DNA from: Diphasiastrum complanatum
Lineage: Eukaryota > Streptophyta > Lycopodiopsida > Lycopodiales > Lycopodiaceae
Direction: 5' to 3'
DNA length: 64,000 nucleotides
Assembly (NCBI GenBank): GCA_029204225.1
Contig: MU832561.1
Span: 1 to 64,000, forward strand
The notes under the pieces were generated by a model. It was given only the letters and a program-made list of their open reading frames with translations, ran no database searches and was not told where the DNA came from. The translations under genes were made by a program, and so were the position numbers. Position 1 is the first letter of the stretch. Every line of letters begins with the position of its first letter. Shown piece after piece: positions 34,521-46,093 of this stretch.

Positions 34521-35329
34521 ATATTATCACTTGACAGGTTTGCAAATGATGCATAAATTTTTTGCCTCAAGCCATGAAAAAGATGAGCACGACGAAGCGG
34601 GCACAGTCATCAAGAGGACTCTCACTCACGAGGAGTTGAAACCAGACGACTGGCCCTTGAAATGTGCAGCGGATGTGGTCACATATCTGAAAAAAACATT
34701 TAGGCCAGAAGGAGAAGGTCACAGCTGTAGTACAAGAGAGATTTTCTGGCTGGTCAACAAGGATAAGATGCGCGTGATGTGAAATGGGATTGTCAGTGTA
34801 TCATAGGCTCATGCTCATTCTATTGTGTTGACGGATATTCTCAGGATAGTCCATGCTCACCAAAATGTCGTACATTGTCATGTTTCTGTGATTCATGTAT
34901 TGCAAGGCAATGGAGAAGATGCAGGAATAGACAACATGTGGAAGAGTAGAAATATTTGTTTATTCAGCCATTGCCAGAGTCAAAGGTAGCTAGCATCGAC
35001 GAAGATGATGATGCTGGAGATAATGACGGTGCTTATTTTTCCATGCCAATGCATAATGACACCAACTTGCCTATGTATGAGAGGAACCCTGATAGTTTGT
35101 GTGACTTGTTGTCCAGTGGGAACAATTTTGCGGTCAAAGCAACAGAGAGGAAAAAGGATTTCTACCTTCTTAAATGCACCAAGACATTGTACCAGACAGC
35201 AACATCACATAAGGATGCATGGCACAATAGAATTGTTAGAGGAGGGAGAGTAGTTGAAGGCCTATACTATGGTCAAGTCGAAGGCATGATCAATTCATAC
35301 AACCTTCTAGACCAGACATAGCTAGTGAT

Positions 35330-35657
35330 GTCTGGTCTTATTGTTGGTCTTGTTATGCCTGGTGTTGCTGTTGTGCCTGGTCTTGCTGCTGATCCTGCCC
35401 TTGATGCTCCTGCTAGTCCCGCTCTTCTTCCATATCTTCATCCAGCTCATCTATTTTGCCTGCCTATTTTGTCCTCTTCTGTTTGATGGTGCGGAGTAGT
35501 CTATATCATCCTTGAGCTTTGAAAGCTCCTCTAGCAATTCATTTATCATTGAATCCTTGTTCAGTTGCTGGTATGCAAAAAACTGCCCACAGGGGGCCTC
35601 TTAGTTGGCATAGGGCTATCTGTACTTGATTATGCGAGGTCTAAGAAGAAAAATGAC
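35330..35657 (-). pseudogene. converging minus-strand coding remnant
   Basis: On the minus strand an acceptor-like TTTTCTTCTTAG is followed by coding-looking sequence: CGQFFAYQQLNKDSMINELL, a LEELSKLKDD stretch, then an acidic and Gln-rich tail (DEDMEEERD, QDQQQDQAQQQ) in a shifted frame. Several stops are present. It ends within a few bases of the plus-strand gene's stop, so the two genes are tail to tail. No family recognised. Confidence 0.45.
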
Positions 35658-35756
35658 AGATTTTAGATTTCATATTTCAGCTCGATAGTGTTAGATTTCA
35701 TATTTTAGCTCAATTTTGACAAGTCTTCTTTATCGAGATTTAGACTAAGACAACAA

Positions 35757-36030
35757 CCAATAGTACCAAATTTTTGGTACTTCAGTAGAACAAATAAGTA
35801 CCTCAAACACAAAAAATATAGAACCAAAAACAAAAGAATCCTGGAGTAGCACGAATAAAAAAGTACCAACAACCCACAAAAATCTGGTACTCCAGGAGAA
35901 CCAAAAGTACCAAGAACCCACCAGTATATACTATAGATTAGCTTTAAAACTATCAAGCATTTTCAAAAACTACCAAACAAAACATAAAAGTCCCAAGCAG
36001 TACTAAAAAGTGAATCCATGAGTACCAACA
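35757..36030 (-). repeat. GGTACT-rich right arm (inverted)
   Basis: At least nine AGTACC or closely related motifs on the plus strand, that is GGTACT on the minus strand, mirror the left arm. The arm is far shorter than the left one. Confidence 0.75.
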
Positions 36031-36051
36031 TTAGAGAAACTTAGAACCCGA

Positions 36052-36190
36052 CGAGGGCCTTTGAAAAAGGTGTTTGTTTATTTTTTTTCTTACTTTCATA
36101 GCCATGTGGACCAATTGAAACCTTGATATTGGAGTTCTAAATAACGTAGAATTTTTCAAATATAAATAAAATACATTTTTTTAAAATAAA
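36052..36190. mobile_element. MITE-like element, copy 2 (partial)
   Basis: GAGGGCCTTTGAAAAAGG at about 36052, followed by a run of T and the block CCATGTGGACCAAT, matches the reverse complement of the right part of the MITE at 22150-22262 in the same order. The other end was not found. Confidence 0.6.
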
Positions 36191-36499
36191 TTACTGTTTC
36201 ATCGGGGTGCATCTGGAAATGCTATTGGTCGTTGAGGCCTGTCCTTCTAGCTCATCACTGCCCAAAAAAGACCCAAAAATATTGAGAATGAATATGACAG
36301 ATGGTTGAAATGAGAAAATCGATGTACCATTAATGTATATGCATTGTCAAATTATGGTTTACGGGGTTAACTAGAGTTAACTTGTAGCGCCAAATATTTC
36401 AGTGTTTCAAATTTTTGCCTAGACATATTTTTAGATTCATGGCTTTTTGCCTATGCATATTTTTAGATTCATAGTTCAGTGTTTCAAATTTTTGCCCGC

Positions 36500-38035
36500 A
36501 TATAACGAATGGTGCCATTAAGGAAGCCGTGCTCCTGAATTGACTCTGTGCTTTTCTTCAACGAAAAAGATGACAATGGATTATGGATGCCAAGAAAATA
36601 TTCAAAAAGCTCTTGGGTTTTGATGCATCCATCATCAAGAGGAACATTTCAAAAAAGCAAAAGGTCAAAACTATCATTTCGATCTTACTGGAAGGCCATA
36701 ATTTTGGATTTCACATCAGGAGGAAAATCTATTTCTGAAATTAATGTCCAACATGTGTATAAGAATTCAAAGATAAATGTGCAAGGATTCAACTATCAGA
36801 ATCACAAAAAGAACAACTGTGAGTATTGATATTTTACAATACTTTGATTTTTATCATTCGTTACTATCTATTAGTAAACTTGTCAATCTGATCATTTTTC
36901 TCTTGCAAATTTATATCCATCCAACATAAATGAATGGGAGCCCAGTGGATCTCTAGCAAGTGTGTTAGATGTTATTCACACTAATATTGGACAACTGCAA
37001 TATAGAGGTAGAACTGCAAAAGATCTAGCTGATAGTGGAGATTTTTTTTTATGAATCAATGTACATTTCTGACACAAAAGGAGATTTTAGACAAATAGTT
37101 CCAATTCCATAACCTAGTTTTGGAAGTGATGAATGGATTATTCCAGATGCTAAAGTTTCGAAATCATTTTGTTGCAAGCTATATAATAATGTAAAAAATT
37201 CATTAAAGATAAGCACGGGATCAAAAATAGTCAAATTGAGTTGGTTTATTTCTTTGAATATATTTGTGGATTTCTTTTCAAGTGCCAATGTACACAAAAC
37301 CCCAACGATGTTTGTATGCAAAATTTTATTAGATAGTTTATTATCGGAACTTATGGATGAAGGCTGGGACAAAAGATCAGATGGAGAAATAGAATGCAGA
37401 ATTAAAATGTCTTTCATATGCCTTCGTTATCAAATAGAAAAATAAATGTTGAGCTTATGCTTCCATTATCAAATATAACCCAAGGGGGTTGGTTGAGTTG
37501 GTCAGCTTGGCATCCAAAGTTTCATTGGTCCGAAGTTTGAGCCTCCCCTTGGAAACCAAGAAGCATTATCGAAGATGAAAAAAAAAAAACAAAGGTAAAT
37601 GGGCGCCACTTAATCAAGACTTGGAAGCCTGTGGACATTCAAAATGAAAAAATATTGAGGTTATATACAATGATGCAGTTTTGACATGTGTTGAGGTGGA
37701 AGAGGATTGGAGCCTAAATTACATCAGGCAAAAACTATTGCTCCTACAAGATGATATACTTTCATATTTCAGATTCATTTCCAATGGTAAACTTGTAAGT
37801 AACTATAACACTTGATTCTTTATGAATAGTTTCTATCAAAACTTTCTCATATAGTCTCTATACTAATTGTAACTCACTCTGTATTAAATTTTTGTAGGTA
37901 CGTAAAAGACATGAGCTCAAGATCAAATGTAGGGATATTGGCAAACAATCCAACTTATGGAAGAACACTGAGATTTACTATAAGCAAATACATGTCAATC
38001 ATTATGTCTTTTTATCAATCTAAAAAATTGTAATC
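36500..38035 (+). pseudogene. unrecognised intron-containing gene remnant (plus)
   Basis: Coding-like blocks occur at about 36560-36720 (a Lys-rich FKKLLGFDASIIKRNISKK segment), 36905-37440 (WEPSGSLASVLDVIH, GRTAKDLADSGDF, then DEWIIPDAKVSKSF and SELMDEGWDKRSDG across frame changes) and 37655-38024. In the last block NYIRQKLLLLQDD...FRFISNGKL is joined through a canonical intron (37795-37897, GTAAGT...TTGTAG) to VRKRHELKIKCRDIG. The intron and open blocks show it was a protein gene. The last block weakly recalls ubiquitin-like folds, but I do not assign a family. Confidence 0.4.
37482..37592 (+). mobile_element. tRNA-derived SINE-like insertion
   Basis: A tRNA-like head GGGGGTTGGTTGAGTTGGTC contains an A box (TGGTTGAGTTGG), and about 45 bases later there is a B box (AAGTTTGAGCC). 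A short tail follows, ending in a run of A at about 37579-37590. It interrupts the flanking coding remnant. Target duplication was not identified. Confidence 0.55.
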
Positions 38036-38159
38036 CAGTATTACACTATGGACACAACTTGATTGTAAGAATCTATATTGATATCAATAAAAATCCCATA
38101 AACGGGTTACTTATATGTAAGATTGTATCTCTTTTTTTAGATGGAAATATATACACCTT

Positions 38160-39165
38160 TACAAATGAAATCCTATTCAGTAAGTTTTTTTTATATTTTC
38201 TATATCAGTATTAGAAACTGTTAAGGCACCAGTCTCCTCTCCTATAATTTTGCCTTCCTCTGTATTGGGAAGGATTTCTATGTCTTTTTTATCGTATATA
38301 ACAATATCTGCATCCTGAGCAACCCGAAAGGCTGTTAAGGCAAGAGCAGCATGCTTTTCAGGGCCCTCAATTTTAGGTAGAACACTTACACCGTTCTATA
38401 CATAAGTTCTTATTAACTCTTGCCGAAATCTATACACATTGTCGGGCACAAAACACGTGAATGAGCAAATTACTAACAATGACACTAAAGAAATAAGAAT
38501 CATAATGAAAAGAACTACAAATGAACAAAATATTACCTTTTCAATCTCTACATCGATTTGTAAATTGTACCACTCAAAAAAGCACTTTGTATTGTACATG
38601 ACGCGAACCATGCACAACTAAAAGTATCCCTTTGTTGTACACACTGTATATATTGAACGAAAATTAGTAATATTGACGTAAAATTTATTCATGTTATGAT
38701 GATAGATTTAAACAAAAAAAAATAGATGCATATCAGAGATAAATTGTATATACCTTGAGAGATTTAATGGTTATCTCTCCAATCGAGATTGCCATTGTCG
38801 GTATTTCACGAACGGTCTCATGAAGTAAAGAATCAAATTCTCTATGTGTATTATTAGTTGAGTTTAGTTTTACACATAGAAAACCTAATACTCCCTCCTT
38901 ATTTATTTTTATAGAAAGAATATTCAGGCTCCAATGATGATTGTAATAATCAAAATAAAAATTAGAATCCATTTTAACCGGAGTAATCATCCAAATAAAA
39001 GACAACAAAAACAAACTAGTAGTCCTTACTTATTCTCATATGGAAAGAATCAAATAAAATATTGCCACTGGACTACAGTCGATGAAATATACAACCTTTT
39101 CAAATGTGACTTCTTTTGCCTTCACTACAGCCATGAAAAATGGATTGACAACAAAAACAAAAACT
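38160..39165 (-). pseudogene. unrecognised intron-containing gene remnant (minus)
   Basis: Minus-strand blocks with coding character: about 39014-38755 (MDSNFYFDYYNHHWSLNIL through SIGEITIKSLK), 38610-38535 (MVRVMYNTKCFFEWYNLQ, DVEIEK) and 38450-38170 (FRQELIRTYV, GVSVLPKIEGPEKHAALALT, then DADIVIYDKKDIEILPN). Splice-like boundaries separate them (donor after SLK; donor GTAATA after EIEK). One stop at about 38395 breaks the last block. It converges on the plus-strand remnant ending near 38035. Family unknown. Confidence 0.4.
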
Positions 39166-39756
39166 AATACTATGTTGCAAAAAAATTTCGCCGGCATCTA
39201 CAATAATGTCTATAATCTCTGAAGTATTATTTTTCAACTCTGTACAAAATTTGGAACCTAATCTATAGCTTCTATTTGAATCTGGAAGAAAAAAATCAAA
39301 ATCAACGCATGAAAAATAGATGACCTTTGGGATTTTCTCTCTCTTCGTATTTTTCGCAAAGAGCCGAAGGTGTGTTAAAAAACAGTTAAACTTTTGAACT
39401 ATGCAAGTGTCACATTTCGGGGAAATGTGAAAAAGCCGAAGCTATTGAAAACATAGTGTATTTCTACAGACTGTTAAATAAGTAATGTATTTCTGCAGAC
39501 TTGCTCTAAATGTAAGTTTTGTGGAAGTCCTTGAAGATGGCCAAGTCTTCAATGATTTCAAGTTATTAAACTTGACATTGGTTACTCTTTGTTGGTGATC
39601 AGCCAAAAGCCCGTTGTAGACGTTCTTCAAATAAATTGGTTGTCTAAGTTTGTGAGTCTTGCAGGTATCAGATGAGCAGAAGTAGAACCAAAGTTGGTTT
39701 CACCTGACCGTAGATCAATGATCAATAAACATGCAGGAAGAATCATGAAATAGAAA
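39166..39756. other. non-coding, possible LTR or IN remnants of copia F
   Basis: There is no firm gene. Sequence near 39340-39470 (AACTATGCAAGTGTCACA) has the composition of the LTR region after 46990 but could not be aligned with confidence. Confidence 0.3.
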
Positions 39757-40559
39757 TTAGTCATTCACGAAGGAGGCAACTATGGGCTTAATTTCCAATA
39801 GCTTCACCTTCTTGTCAATCCATTTTTCAGCCCAATTCACGAACTCTGTGAATTTGTTCAGGGCCTCTGACTTGTTGTGGATAAAGTACATAGGTGCAAA
39901 CTTGCTGAAGTCGTCAATAAAAGTGATGTAGTACTTCGAACCTCCTAGGGAAATCGCATCAAACGGTCCACAAATGTTAGAGTGTACCAGTTCCAAGAGT
40001 TTTTTCATTCTGAAAGAGTTCTTGGTGAATGGTATACATGACATCTTGTCCTCTTCTCTGATCTTGATTACAACCTTCTCAAGGGTCATTTGTGGATATT
40101 TAGCAAGCAATGTTTGGGTCGTTTGAAACGATCTTGGTAGAGCTCGCAGCAGGTATGTGAGCTGCTTTTCTGTTGAGACTGCATTCTCTGTTTTGGAGTT
40201 ATGTAGTGAAAGGAACAGGTCTTTTATTCTTCTGATGAAGGAGGTGTGGTCTTTACCATCCCATCTCAGATTGGTTAGCTAATCTTCAAGAAGTATAATT
40301 TGGTTTCATGACTTCGTTTGAAATCTGGTCAACAAAGTAAACCACATTTCTCTCGTATTGGAGAGTGTGGCTAGATCAAGCGTCAAGTTGTCTTCGATGG
40401 AGGAAGATAGGGCGGCTAATACCTTGTCATTTTTTTCTCTCCATTCCCATAGCTCTTTGCCAGTGGTTGCGGGCATCTCTTCTGTGGCATCAACCTAGGG
40501 CCATAGACCTTCTCCTTTCAGTATGAGAGAAGTCTTCACCTTCGATGCTAGCAAGTTTG
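39757..40559 (-). pseudogene. copia element F: gag joined to integrase core
   Basis: The minus-strand reading from 40559 down gives gag sequence (LAALSSSIEDNLTLD, then WDGKDHTSFIRRIKDLFL and RALPRSFQTTQTLLAKYPQ, with three stops), ending in EDKMSCIPF. It passes directly to integrase core (LLELVHSNICGPFDAI, YYITFIDDFSKFAPMYF). The gag zinc knuckle, protease and integrase zinc finger are missing. The N-terminal part of this gag lies beyond element B, at 46893-46960. Confidence 0.83.
40555..40559. repeat. left target duplication of element B (GTTTG)
   Basis: GTTTG precedes the LTR at 40560 and recurs after the other LTR at 46893-46897. Removing B and one copy restores the gag reading of F. Confidence 0.8.
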
Positions 40560-41340
40560 TGACAAAATTTCCAGAATTCACACGTGTGGGGAATGTCCAC
40601 AAGAGTGACTAATCTTAATTAAGCTTTGTGATTGGCACTATGACCTGATTCTAGATTGATCAACAAAATCTAGTTTAGAAGAAATGGCTAATTCACAATC
40701 TAGCATGCTAATCAACATAATATAATAGCAATGAATCAAAGAATGAATAAAAGTACAAGTTTTCAGTGTATGAGCATTAGCCTCAACACGAGCTAGAGAG
40801 ATAACAAGCAATATTTGTTTAGATACAAAATGGCATGAGATAGCTACAAAACTTTGGTTCTTCATCATTGATTGTGTGGAGAGCTACACATATTTATGGA
40901 GTTTGAGGTAGCTCGAGGTAGAACCACATCTATCCATTCCAAAATGACATCTAAACTGACATCTAGAGTCTATGTGACATTTGTCACTTGTCATGCATGA
41001 AATCCTACCAACTTTTTACAAGTGTATTAGTTCTAACTAGAAATGTCCAAATCATCATGCATGTGTCCATTACACATTGTGCATGCCTTGCATGTCACTA
41101 TGGATCACTTACAATTAATGCATGTGAATTGCCACGAGTTTCCACAAGCATAATCATGCTAATTCTATGTCTACAAACTATATGCAAGTTGCATTTATCA
41201 AACTAGATAATACATAACCATGTAGCTCGAGTTCTATGTAGGCCAAACTTGGCATTTTGCATTAATGTGCTACATACTTGCATGGTACAACATTTGTAGC
41301 AAGCCAAGAAATCAATATGGATTGTTTTTCAATTTTAACA
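40560..41340 (-). repeat. 3' LTR of copia B
   Basis: A 781-bp direct copy of 46094-46892, starting TGACAAAATTTCCAG and ending CAATTTTAACA. Differences from the 5' LTR are few, with one short AGAGAGAGAGCT-type insertion in the 5' copy. Confidence 0.92.
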
Positions 41341-41359
41341 GTTTGTTCCTGAGAATGAT

Positions 41360-43282
41360 CTATATTGATTTGAACATGGATCTTGGTATAACTCCAAGGT
41401 TGGCTCTATGCTTGTTGAAGGAACTTTTGCTCAAAGGTTTGGTGAGCATATCAACAATGCAAGATGATGTGTCGATGTGCTTCAATTTGATTTCACCTCC
41501 AATGAGCTTCTCTCTCATGAAGTGATGTGCAACTTCAATATGCTTGCTCCTTGCATGGAGTATTGGGTTGTTGGCAAGGGCTTGAGCTGAAATGTTGTCA
41601 CACATGATCATAGGTATATATTCCATAATTATCTTTAGCTCCACTAGTAACCTCTTGATCCAAAGCACTTCTTTTGTTGTTATAGTGAGAGCCTTGTACT
41701 CAGCTTCACATGATGAGAGTGATACAGTATCTTGCTTTCTGGAAAGCCAAGATATCAAGCTTCCTCCAAGATATATGACATAAGCACTTGTAGATTTTCG
41801 ATCTGCTCTATTGCTTGCAAAATCCGAGTCAGAATATCCAATAATAGAATGATATTCACTTTTATACAATAAACCAAAATCAAAAGTTGAAGATATATAT
41901 CTAAGCACTCTCTTGGCCTTTTTCCAATGACAAACTGAAGGATTTTGCATAGCCTGGCTCAACTTATGAACACTAAAGCTTATGTCAGGTCTAGTTATTT
42001 TGAGCCAAATTAAGGAGCCTATAAGACTTCTAAAAAGTGTGATGTCCTCGAAGGATCTTTCATCACCTTTGTTAGAGTCCTTTACATTTTGCTCCATAGG
42101 TGTTTCTATACTCTTACAATTCAACATATTGAACTTTTTTAACATTGAAAGAGCATACTTAGATTGACATACAAAAGCTTTATCTTTAAGAAAGTCAATC
42201 TCTAATCCTAGAATATAGTGAATTTTTCCAAGATCTTGCATCTTGAACTCTTTTCCAAGTGCAATCTTGGTTTCCTCAACTAGCTTGATACAACTTCTTG
42301 TTAGAATGATATCATCAACATAAATAAGAAGGATGACAATATCTTTATCAAAAAACTTGAAATATAAGGAAGGATTATAGTTACTAAGATTAAATCCTAG
42401 TGACTCAAGAAAGGTGTTAAGTAAAGAATACCATGACCTTGGAGCTTGCTTTAATCCATATAAACTTTTGAAGAGCAAACAAACTTTTCCTTCATCATGG
42501 ATGAGCCCAATAGGTTGATCCATATAGATCTCTTCTTCTAGATAGCTATTTAGAAATGCATTAGAAGCATCTAGTTGAAGAATTTGCCAATTGAAAAAAC
42601 AAGCTAGAGAAATTATGATTCTAATTGACACCATCTTTGCAATTGGGGCAAAGTTCTCCTCATAATCAAGTCCATATACTTGAGCAAAGCCTTTAGCACA
42701 AAGCCTAGCCTTGTACTTGTTGATTGTGCCATCTTGATTATACTTGACTCGAAAAATCCATTTGCAACCAATGGTATGCTTGTTGGATGAAAGATCCACA
42801 AGCTCCCATGTATTATTGGCCATCAAAGCATCAAATTCCTCCTTCATGGCAAGGTACCATTCCTTTGAGTTGATAGCATCATATAAATCCTTCGGCTCCT
42901 CATGAGAAATAAAATAGGCACAATTATTGGAGTTGATTTCCACTTGCTTTCCTCTATCTTCATAGGTAAGCCTTCTAGGCTTGGATCTTTCTCTTTGAGA
43001 TCTCCTTGGTGAAAAAATTTGAGGTGACTCCTCCTCAAATCTCGGCCCCATCTCTCCATGATGATCTTCAAGAGTGATGATTGGAGTATCTTTGTGAGAA
43101 TCTTTGAACTCGGCCTTCTCAAGAATGTATTTTTGATCTTCATGGAATATCACATCTCTACTCTCAATTGTAGTTGAGGTAGAGGGAACATAGATTTTGT
43201 AAGCTTTCTTGTTGGATGCATATCCAACCATGATCCCTTTAACAGAATTAGGATCATCTCTTTTCCTTGTTTCCAAGAACAT
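41360..43282 (-). CDS. element B: integrase tail, RT and RNase H (intact 640 codons)
   Basis: Residues 1-45 are the integrase C-terminal region (GYASNKKAYKIY). RT runs from about 140 with NNTWELVDLSSNK, CKWIFRVK, YKARLCAKGFAQ, the catalytic Asp at 238 (LDASNAF), LYGLKQAPRSWY and YVDD at 321-324. The ETPM and FRSLIGSLIWL motifs follow. RNase H has YSDSDFA (Asp 485/487), SSCEAEY (Glu 526), Asp 562 and HARSKHIEV. All catalytic residues expected are present. The ATG at 43282 is an internal Met; the chain originally continued from upstream integrase, where a stop now lies near 43337. It might still be read only from its own mRNA start. Confidence 0.92.
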   Translation of the reverse strand: MFLETRKRDDPNSVKGIMVGYASNKKAYKIYVPSTSTTIESRDVIFHEDQKYILEKAEFKDSHKDTPIITLEDHHGEMGPRFEEESPQIFSPRRSQRERSKPRRLTYEDRGKQVEINSNNCAYFISHEEPKDLYDAINSKEWYLAMKEEFDALMANNTWELVDLSSNKHTIGCKWIFRVKYNQDGTINKYKARLCAKGFAQVYGLDYEENFAPIAKMVSIRIIISLACFFNWQILQLDASNAFLNSYLEEEIYMDQPIGLIHDEGKVCLLFKSLYGLKQAPRSWYSLLNTFLESLGFNLSNYNPSLYFKFFDKDIVILLIYVDDIILTRSCIKLVEETKIALGKEFKMQDLGKIHYILGLEIDFLKDKAFVCQSKYALSMLKKFNMLNCKSIETPMEQNVKDSNKGDERSFEDITLFRSLIGSLIWLKITRPDISFSVHKLSQAMQNPSVCHWKKAKRVLRYISSTFDFGLLYKSEYHSIIGYSDSDFASNRADRKSTSAYVIYLGGSLISWLSRKQDTVSLSSCEAEYKALTITTKEVLWIKRLLVELKIIMEYIPMIMCDNISAQALANNPILHARSKHIEVAHHFMREKLIGGEIKLKHIDTSSCIVDMLTKPLSKSSFNKHRANLGVIPRSMFKSI

Positions 43283-44430
43283 ATTAACAAAGCAAGTACA
43301 ACCAAAAACTCTAAGGTGATCTACCTTAGGTTTCTTCTAAAACAAGACTTCAAAAGGTGTTTTTCCAGCAAGAGCATTGTGAGGTAATCTATTGCACAAA
43401 TAGTTTGCACAATTTATAGCTTCACCCCAATATTCAATAGGCAAAGAAACTGCTACTCGAATTGCTTTAGCACATTCACATAAAGATCTATTTTTCCTCT
43501 CAGCTACTCCATTTTGGGATGGAGAATAGGCACAAGAGAATTCTCTCTTTATTCCTTCACCTTCACAATATTTATGAAACTTGTTGGAGATATATTCACC
43601 TCCTCCATCACATCTTAAAGTTTTAACTTTGCAAGAAAACTATTTTTCTACGTAAGCTTTGAAGATAAGGAAGTGATAAAAAACCATAGCCTTTGAAGAA
43701 AGTAGATACAACCAAGTGTATCTAGTAAAGTCACCAATAAAGGTGACAAAACATGTTGTACCACCAATACTTTTAGAACAGGAAAAATGTACATCTAAAT
43801 GTATGAGTTCCAATGGATAAGTGGTCTTTATAAAAGAATTCTGATATGGCTTTCTGTGTGACTTTGCAATGGCACAAGCCTCACAAGGCTTGAAATCTTT
43901 AGAAAGAGATTTTGGAAGACCAATAGCCTTCTCCTTCTTAACCATAGAAGACATAGATGTAAAGTTGGGATGTCCCAACCTTCTATGCCACAGCTCCTCC
44001 TTAGATAACAAAGCAACTTCACAAAGGTTTGCATTCTCATAAGAATTCAACTTCAAAATTCCACCACATCTAGTTCCATCAGCAAGGATCTCATCTTTTC
44101 TCTTGATAAAACAAGTATTGGAGTTGAACTTTACATCACAACCATTATCAAGCAACTTTCCCACACTAATTAAGTTCTTTGTAAGTTTTGGAATGAAAAG
44201 GACATTAGAAAGTGCAAGAACTTTTGAAGAAGCAAGTTTCAATGGAATGTGCCAATTCCTTCTATTGGACACTCATGATCATTAGCTGTGTAAATGGATC
44301 TCTTGAGTCCTTTGAAAGGTAAGATTGAGTCAAATGACTCTTTTGAACAACACATACGTGAAGAGGCTCCACTGTCTATGTACCAAGCTCCATCTTTCTT
44401 GAAAGGTGATGAAGAAAAATCGGACACCAT
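43283..44430 (-). pseudogene. element B: protease and integrase, with stops and a frameshift
   Basis: The protease has YIDSGASSRMC (active-site DSGA) in the frame ending at 44239. After a frameshift the frame from 44272 carries NLISVGKLLDNGCDV, ELWHRRLGHPNF, the zinc-binding CEACAIAKSH, the integrase core HLDVHF and FIGDFTRYTW (one catalytic-region Asp context changed: FIGD for FVDD). The core continues after a stop at about 43639 with CDGGGEYIS and the YSPSQNGVAERKNR motif containing the catalytic Glu. Confidence 0.85.
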
Positions 44431-44499
44431 AAGTGATCCTTCTCCATCACTTGCAACAAAATCTTCTTCAATCTCTTTGGAGAGATTAGCTTGCTTGAG

Positions 44500-45333
44500 T
44501 CAGTTTTTCTTCTTAAAGCAATTAGAGGCATAGTGCCCCTTTTTGCCACAGAAGAAGCACTTCACTTTCTTCTTCTTGGTTTTTGAGTTAGAAGGATGAG
44601 CTGTTTCATCATTTTCACCATCTTGATCTCGATCTTTGGCTTTGTTTTTGTTGTATGCTTGAAAGAATTGGTTCTTACTCCTTCCTTTCTGCTTGCCTTT
44701 GACAAAGAGAGCTTTGTCACTTCCACCATGTTCAAGTTTGTTCATCCTGGAGAGTTTATAGCTTTGTCTAGATTCTTCAGAAATAAGAATTCCTTGGAGA
44801 GTTTCTAGATTAGGTAACTCCTCCTTAATAACAAAAGACTGAACAAGATTATCATAGTCATTTCTCAAGCCATTCAGTATGACTTGAACTAGCTCAACTT
44901 GGTTAATGGTAATACCAACACAGGAAAGCTCTCTATGTAAATCTTTAACTCTCAGAACATAGTTAGATGCACTCTCTTCACTTCTTTGGAAATTTTGGAA
45001 AATCTGATTCCTAAGAGTGAGTATTCTAAAAGTATTCTTTGCTTCATAGATAGTCTTTAGTGCATCCCAAGCTTCTTTGGCTGTAATGCAAGATCATATC
45101 TCTCTCAAAATTTCATTAGATACATTCATCTTAATGAAATGTAGAGCCATTCTAGCTCTCTTCTTATATTTAGAAATTTCAACCTGTGCTTGAGGCTCCT
45201 CCTCAGCACCAAGCACAATATCCATAACATCCTGGAGTATCAAAACAGACTCCATTCTTAACTTCCAAATTGAGTAATTAGAAGTGTTTAGTCTTTCACT
45301 GGCTTCTAGAAGATATCCTCCCTGAGATGCCAT
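44500..45333 (-). pseudogene. element B: gag with stops
   Basis: The gag begins at ATG 45333 (MASQGGYLLEASERLNTSNY). A TGA near 45094 replaces the Gly codon found in A and C. The reading resumes through ELVQVILNGLRNDYDNLVQ and a basic linker to the CCHC knuckle CFFCGKKGHYASNC (about 44511-44552), then a stop just after KKKN. It is nearly colinear with the gag of A and C. Confidence 0.88.
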
Positions 45334-46081
45334 TATAATGAAGACTTCTTACTTATTGGATTGAGATATGTTTGAGCTTGTTCCTATCAGACTTAGAGTT
45401 GCTGCTCTCTTTCACTATAGGTATATTCAAGGTTGAACTATGTGAAACACTTGCAACTATATTTGAGATGAATCTCGAATATTCCACAAGACAAGTTACC
45501 TAGATCAGACACAAAAAGTGGTTTGAGACACTTTGGCTGGTTTGAATCCTACTTTTGGCATGTGTGAAATGCTTCAAAAGAAAATACTATTGACACTCAG
45601 AAGGCTCAAAGGGTGTTCAAATACTTCAAACTCAGTCTTGATCTATAGTTTCTTGTGTTGGGTGCTCAAAACAATGGATTCAGAACAAAGTATAACTGAA
45701 TCAAATCAACATGCTGTCACTCGGATTATGGACCTATCCCTATCCTCTTTAAGAGCTTATAACTCTTGCTAGACACATCAGATTGATTTGGTTTTAATTT
45801 CTATGAAAAGTACAGATCAAATGCTTTCATCAAGCTATAACACTGCCATCTTTGGATCTATGAGTAAGGAGAACAAAGGGACTGAAAAACTCTAATTTTC
45901 ACACGTGGGGATTCCAGAATTTTGTACTACCTCAATTCAGGTCTAAAAATTTAGTTCAAGTCCGATTTGATCCAAATACACTTCAGAGAAAGGTTAGAAA
46001 AAGTGCAAAACTGCTTTTTTGCATGATTTAGCTCTCAGTTTCTTGTACAATCAGAGTTGTTAGCATGCAAAGCTTAATGGG

Positions 46082-46093
46082 GCTCTGATACCA
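46082..46093 (-). promoter_or_regulatory. primer binding site of copia B
   Basis: The minus strand reads TGGTATCAGAGC directly next to the LTR TG at 46094. Confidence 0.9.

Noticed and set aside
37049-37417. Minus-strand 122-codon frame
   Set aside because: The plus strand here has better coding character and continues the flanking plus-strand blocks, so the minus frame is a shadow.
37482-37555. Functional tRNA gene
   Set aside because: The A and B boxes are present but a cloverleaf with a proper acceptor stem could not be drawn, and an A tail follows; a SINE fits better.
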